Below are positions 61,833 through 64,000 of a stretch of 64,000 bases of DNA, piece by piece (the stretch's first letter is position 1; every line of letters starts with the position of its first letter). This stretch comes from an uncultured Eubacteriales bacterium (lineage in GTDB: Bacteria > Bacillota > Clostridia > Peptostreptococcales > Anaerovoracaceae): NCBI GenBank assembly GCA_902786815.1, contig CADADV010000002.1:62001-126000 (forward strand), read 5' to 3'. The position numbers and the translations under genes are program-made. Under the pieces are notes generated by a model. It worked only from the letters and a program-made list of their open reading frames with translations. It searched no databases and had not been told where the DNA came from.

Positions 61833-62337
61833 ATTCCCACTCTATGATTTTCCCGTTCGGCGCCTTCAGTTCGTACTCATACTTATAGTTTGTGGTGCGG
61901 AACTTGACCTTGTACTTGCCTTCTTTTTCTTTATAGGTGTACTTGCAGGTCCCTTTTTTGACCACATTGTAGCTTGTGCCGGAAGCCTTCGCAACGATTT
62001 TTCTTGCTTTTGTCTTGCCGATCTTTTTCTTTGATTTTGATTTCTTATACTTGTGCTCTACGCACTTTTCCAAAATCTTTCCGTCCTTGATTGCGATCTC
62101 GAAGTCGAATTCAGTGCCGTTGCTCTTTTTGGTGAACTCGACGTCATAATGTTTCTTTTCTTTATCGACTTCGATATTCTTTGCCTGTGATTTCGCAATG
62201 CCTACGTTGTTAAGCGCGATGCTCAGGGCTTCACTTTTGCTGTCGACCGACCCTCCTGCAGCAAACACAGAAACGCTCATGCCGATCGCCATGATGAATG
62301 CCATGACACCTATGCTGATTCTTCTCATGGTTTTCAT
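61810..62337 (-). CDS. Secreted protein with two PepSY-like repeats
   Basis: A 175-residue exported protein. A signal peptide (about 1-27, ending VFAAG) is followed by two copies of a PepSY-like beta-alpha unit: SKSEALSIALNNVG...YDVEFTKKSNGTEFDFEIAIKDGKIL and GKTKARKIVAKASG...YKVKFRTTNYKYEYELKAPNGKII. A lysine-rich linker (KYKKSKSKKKIGKTK) joins them. PepSY domains are found in peptidase inhibitors and envelope sensors. First gene of the operon with the sigma and anti-sigma factors; the anti-sigma also has a PepSY domain, so the two may share a ligand. AGGAGGA precedes the ATG. Confidence 0.83.
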   Translation of the reverse strand: MKTMRRISIGVMAFIMAIGMSVSVFAAGGSVDSKSEALSIALNNVGIAKSQAKNIEVDKEKKHYDVEFTKKSNGTEFDFEIAIKDGKILEKCVEHKYKKSKSKKKIGKTKARKIVAKASGTSYNVVKKGTCKYTYKEKEGKYKVKFRTTNYKYEYELKAPNGKIIEWEYEYIGTR

Positions 62338-62467
62338 ATTCTTATCCTCCTGTTCAGTCTGTTGTACCCCTTTATATAATTAACTGTCGAATCGGGCGTC
62401 TTGTTGCATCGTTTTTAAAAAAACATCGAAAAATTTCCATGCCGATCGACTTTGCATTTTCTATATC

Positions 62468-62497
62468 TTGTGGGTCTGCGGTAGTCTGTAGTATAAT
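62468..62497 (+). promoter_or_regulatory. dapA promoter
   Basis: TTGTGG (62468-62473), 18-bp spacer, TATAAT (62492-62497). A small hairpin CGAAATC/GATTTCG lies in the leader, and AAGGAGG precedes the ATG. The leader is far too short for a lysine riboswitch. Confidence 0.6.
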
Positions 62498-62558
62498 GTA
62501 GGCGAAATCAAGGATTTCGTGATTTTGCGTTACAGAAAATTGCTAAGGAGGTATTCAT

Positions 62559-63452
62559 ATGGCAAGCAGCTTTGATATAAAGGGCTCCATGGTCGCCCTG
62601 ATCACACCATTCAACGAGGACAAGAGCATCAACTATGACAAGCTCGAAGAACTCCTCGAGTTCCACATCGCGAACAAGACCGACTGCGTTCTGATTCTGG
62701 GAACGACCAGCGAGTCGCCGACCTTCACCTGGGAAGAGGACTACGAGATCGTCAAGCGCAGCGTCGAGGTATGCAAAGGCAGGATGCCGCTGATGGCCAA
62801 CGCGGGCTCTAACGACACGCGCACATCTTTCGAGAAAGCGAAGCGCTTCGCCGACGCCGGCGTGGACGCCCTGCTCTGCATTTCCCCATATTACAACAAA
62901 GCCAACAAGACGGGCCTCTACCACCACATCGCGGACGTGGCGGATTCCGTTGATGTTCCGGTCGTCGTCTACAACATTCCGGGACGTACCGGCATCAACA
63001 TCCCGATCGATGTCATGACAGAGCTCGCCAAGAAGGACAACATCGCGGGCGTCAAGGAAGCGACCGGCGACATGAGCTACGTGGCCAAACTTGCAAAGGC
63101 AACCCGCGGCATGGACTTCAACATCTGGAGCGGCAACGATGATATCACCATCCCGATGATGGCCCTCGGCGGCGCAGGCTGCATCTCCGTATGGGCGAAC
63201 CTGCAGCCGGACAAGACTGTGGAAATGACCCACGCTTTCCTGAACGGCGACACACAGCACGCCATCGACATGCAGCTCGAATACATGACCCTGATCAACG
63301 ATTTCTTCATCGAAGTCAACCCAATCCCGATCAAGGAAGCCATGAACATGGCCGGCATGGGCGTCGGCGGATTCAGAATGCCGCTGTGCCCGATGAGCGA
63401 TGAGAATCGCGAGATCCTGCGGGCCGAAATGCAGAAACTGGGGATCATCTAG
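62559..63452 (+). CDS. dapA: 4-Hydroxy-tetrahydrodipicolinate synthase
   Basis: Condenses pyruvate with aspartate semialdehyde, the first step of the DAP/lysine branch. The 297 residues include LILGTTSESPTFTWEE (pyruvate loop, GTTSES type), VVVYNIPGRTGINIP with the catalytic Tyr, and IAGVKEATGDM with the Schiff-base lysine. The start has AAGGAGG at correct distance. dapB follows 95 bases later. The product feeds DapB and then Ddh (39.8 kb). Confidence 0.97.
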   Translation: MASSFDIKGSMVALITPFNEDKSINYDKLEELLEFHIANKTDCVLILGTTSESPTFTWEEDYEIVKRSVEVCKGRMPLMANAGSNDTRTSFEKAKRFADAGVDALLCISPYYNKANKTGLYHHIADVADSVDVPVVVYNIPGRTGINIPIDVMTELAKKDNIAGVKEATGDMSYVAKLAKATRGMDFNIWSGNDDITIPMMALGGAGCISVWANLQPDKTVEMTHAFLNGDTQHAIDMQLEYMTLINDFFIEVNPIPIKEAMNMAGMGVGGFRMPLCPMSDENREILRAEMQKLGII

Positions 63453-63485
63453 CGGATGGTCCGGCAGACACCGATAAACTGACAT

Positions 63486-63522
63486 AAAAAAGCCGCCGTG
63501 GCAGCATCTGCTGTGCGGCGGC
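63486..63522. terminator. Hairpin between dapA and dapB
   Basis: GCCGCCG (63492-63498) pairs with CGGCGGC (63516-63522) with an inner GCAGCA/TGCTGT pairing. The T run lies on the minus-strand side (63486-63491), where no gene ends, so for dapA-dapB it may be a processing or attenuation hairpin rather than a terminator. Confidence 0.4.
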
Positions 63523-63547
63523 ATATCAATACATAAGGAGATTTAAG

Positions 63548-64000
63548 ATGAAAGTACTGATTACAGGTTACGGCCGCATGGGCCGTCTGATAGAAGATAC
63601 ACTTGTGAAAGCAGGCGATGAGATCGCCGGATGGATCGATGTCGAGAACGTGAGCGAACTGGACTCGTCAAAGAAGATCGCGGATGTGATCATGGACTTC
63701 AGCAATCCGTCCCTGACAGATACTGTCGTTGCTTACGCCTCCCGTACAGGCACGCCGCTGCTGTCCGGCACGACAAACATGAGCGTCGCGCAGCATGAAG
63801 CGCTGGCTGAATTGGCAGAGAAGGTCCCGGTCATCTGGGCTTCGAACTACTCGCTGGGCATCAATCTGTTCATGCACATCCTGCCTCAGATCAAGGCCGC
63901 CCTGCCTGACTGGGACGTCGAGATCACCGAAACGCATCACAATAAGAAAGTGGACGCCCCGAGCGGCACAGCCAAATCTCTTGCCGACGCCATCGATCCG
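63548..64000 (+). CDS. dapB: 4-Hydroxy-tetrahydrodipicolinate reductase (partial)
   Basis: The first 151 residues are present; the gene runs off the right edge. VLITGYGRMGRLIEDTL is the NAD(P) loop, VIMDFSNPSLTDTVVAYA and SGTTNM the substrate-domain start, WASNYSLGINLFMHIL and ETHHNKKVDAPSGTA the catalytic segment with His-His and Lys. It reduces the DapA product to tetrahydrodipicolinate, the substrate of Ddh. The N-terminal part looks shorter than in E. coli DapB, as in other clostridial enzymes. An AAGGAG site precedes the ATG. Confidence 0.95.
   Translation, partial: MKVLITGYGRMGRLIEDTLVKAGDEIAGWIDVENVSELDSSKKIADVIMDFSNPSLTDTVVAYASRTGTPLLSGTTNMSVAQHEALAELAEKVPVIWASNYSLGINLFMHILPQIKAALPDWDVEITETHHNKKVDAPSGTAKSLADAIDP

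Noticed and set aside
62338..62420. ECF-type promoter for autoregulation of the sigma operon
   Set aside because: A GCAAC-like word is present, but no CGTC/CGTA-like -10 lies at 16-17 bases; evidence is too weak to call.
62338..62558. Lysine riboswitch ahead of dapA
   Set aside because: The transcribed leader is only about 55 bases, too short for the aptamer, and no conserved core is visible.

Overview
The window looks like a chromosomal segment of an anaerobic, fairly GC-rich member of the Bacillota, class Clostridia. This rests on strong Shine-Dalgarno sites, a paired GlgC/GlgD, a PPi-type phosphofructokinase, diaminopimelate dehydrogenase, a greA-lysS pair, a BioY transporter and a glycyl radical enzyme. 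An Anaerovoracaceae-like (family XIII) origin is only a guess. Genes lie on both strands in short operons. I found no rRNA, tRNA, CRISPR array, insertion sequence or prophage.

Layout. 0-6.3 kb: a partial thioredoxin-reductase-like gene, an EamA transporter read from an apparently leaderless mRNA, bioY behind repeated operator-like sites, and an operon of EamA transporter, radical-SAM activase and glycyl radical enzyme. 6.4-7.6 kb: an aspartokinase homologue whose catalytic motifs are eroded. 7.7-27.6 kb: a glycogen and glycolysis block with deoR-gap-glgA-glgP-pyk and pfp on the minus strand, glgB-glgC-glgD-amylase-pgm on the plus strand, then malQ with a flavin reductase. 27.8-39.7 kb: mixed genes, including a repeat-rich SH3 lipoprotein, a membrane-anchored clostripain-like protease, an aldehyde dehydrogenase, NhaC, a nicotinamidase-like hydrolase, an HD protein, an MnmM-like methyltransferase, a lipoprotein, a 28-residue small ORF with its own promoter and terminator, and an SNF symporter. 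39.8-42.1 kb: ddh and a lower-GC membrane acyltransferase. 42.2-48.3 kb: a self-contained catabolic operon (class III aminotransferase, class II aldolase, TetR regulator, FGGY kinase, MFS transporter) behind a 34-bp palindrome that overlaps its promoter. 48.3-54.8 kb: greA-lysS, homoserine dehydrogenase coupled to a secreted transglutaminase-like protein, and a fold-III PLP racemase. 55.0-56.1 kb: an AT-rich island with a PD-(D/E)XK-like protein behind a 135-bp imperfect palindrome. 56.2-59.7 kb: murE, an FAD oxidoreductase and a C_GCAxxG_C_C protein in one operon. 59.9-62.3 kb: a PepSY protein, an ECF sigma factor and an RsgI-like anti-sigma factor with a long Asp/His tail. 62.5 kb to the end: dapA and partial dapB.

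How the parts fit. The glycogen genes cover activation (pgm, glgC/D), polymerisation (glgA, glgB) and breakdown (glgP, malQ, amylase), feeding pfp, gap and pyk; PPi released by GlgC could drive the PPi-dependent PFK. Homoserine dehydrogenase, dapA, dapB, ddh and murE indicate meso-DAP peptidoglycan and lysine synthesis through the dehydrogenase variant. The best candidates for undescribed biology are the 42-48 kb operon, the nuclease-like gene with its long palindrome, the transporter-coupled glycyl radical enzyme, and the pseudo-aspartokinase. All promoters, operators and terminators were read by eye.
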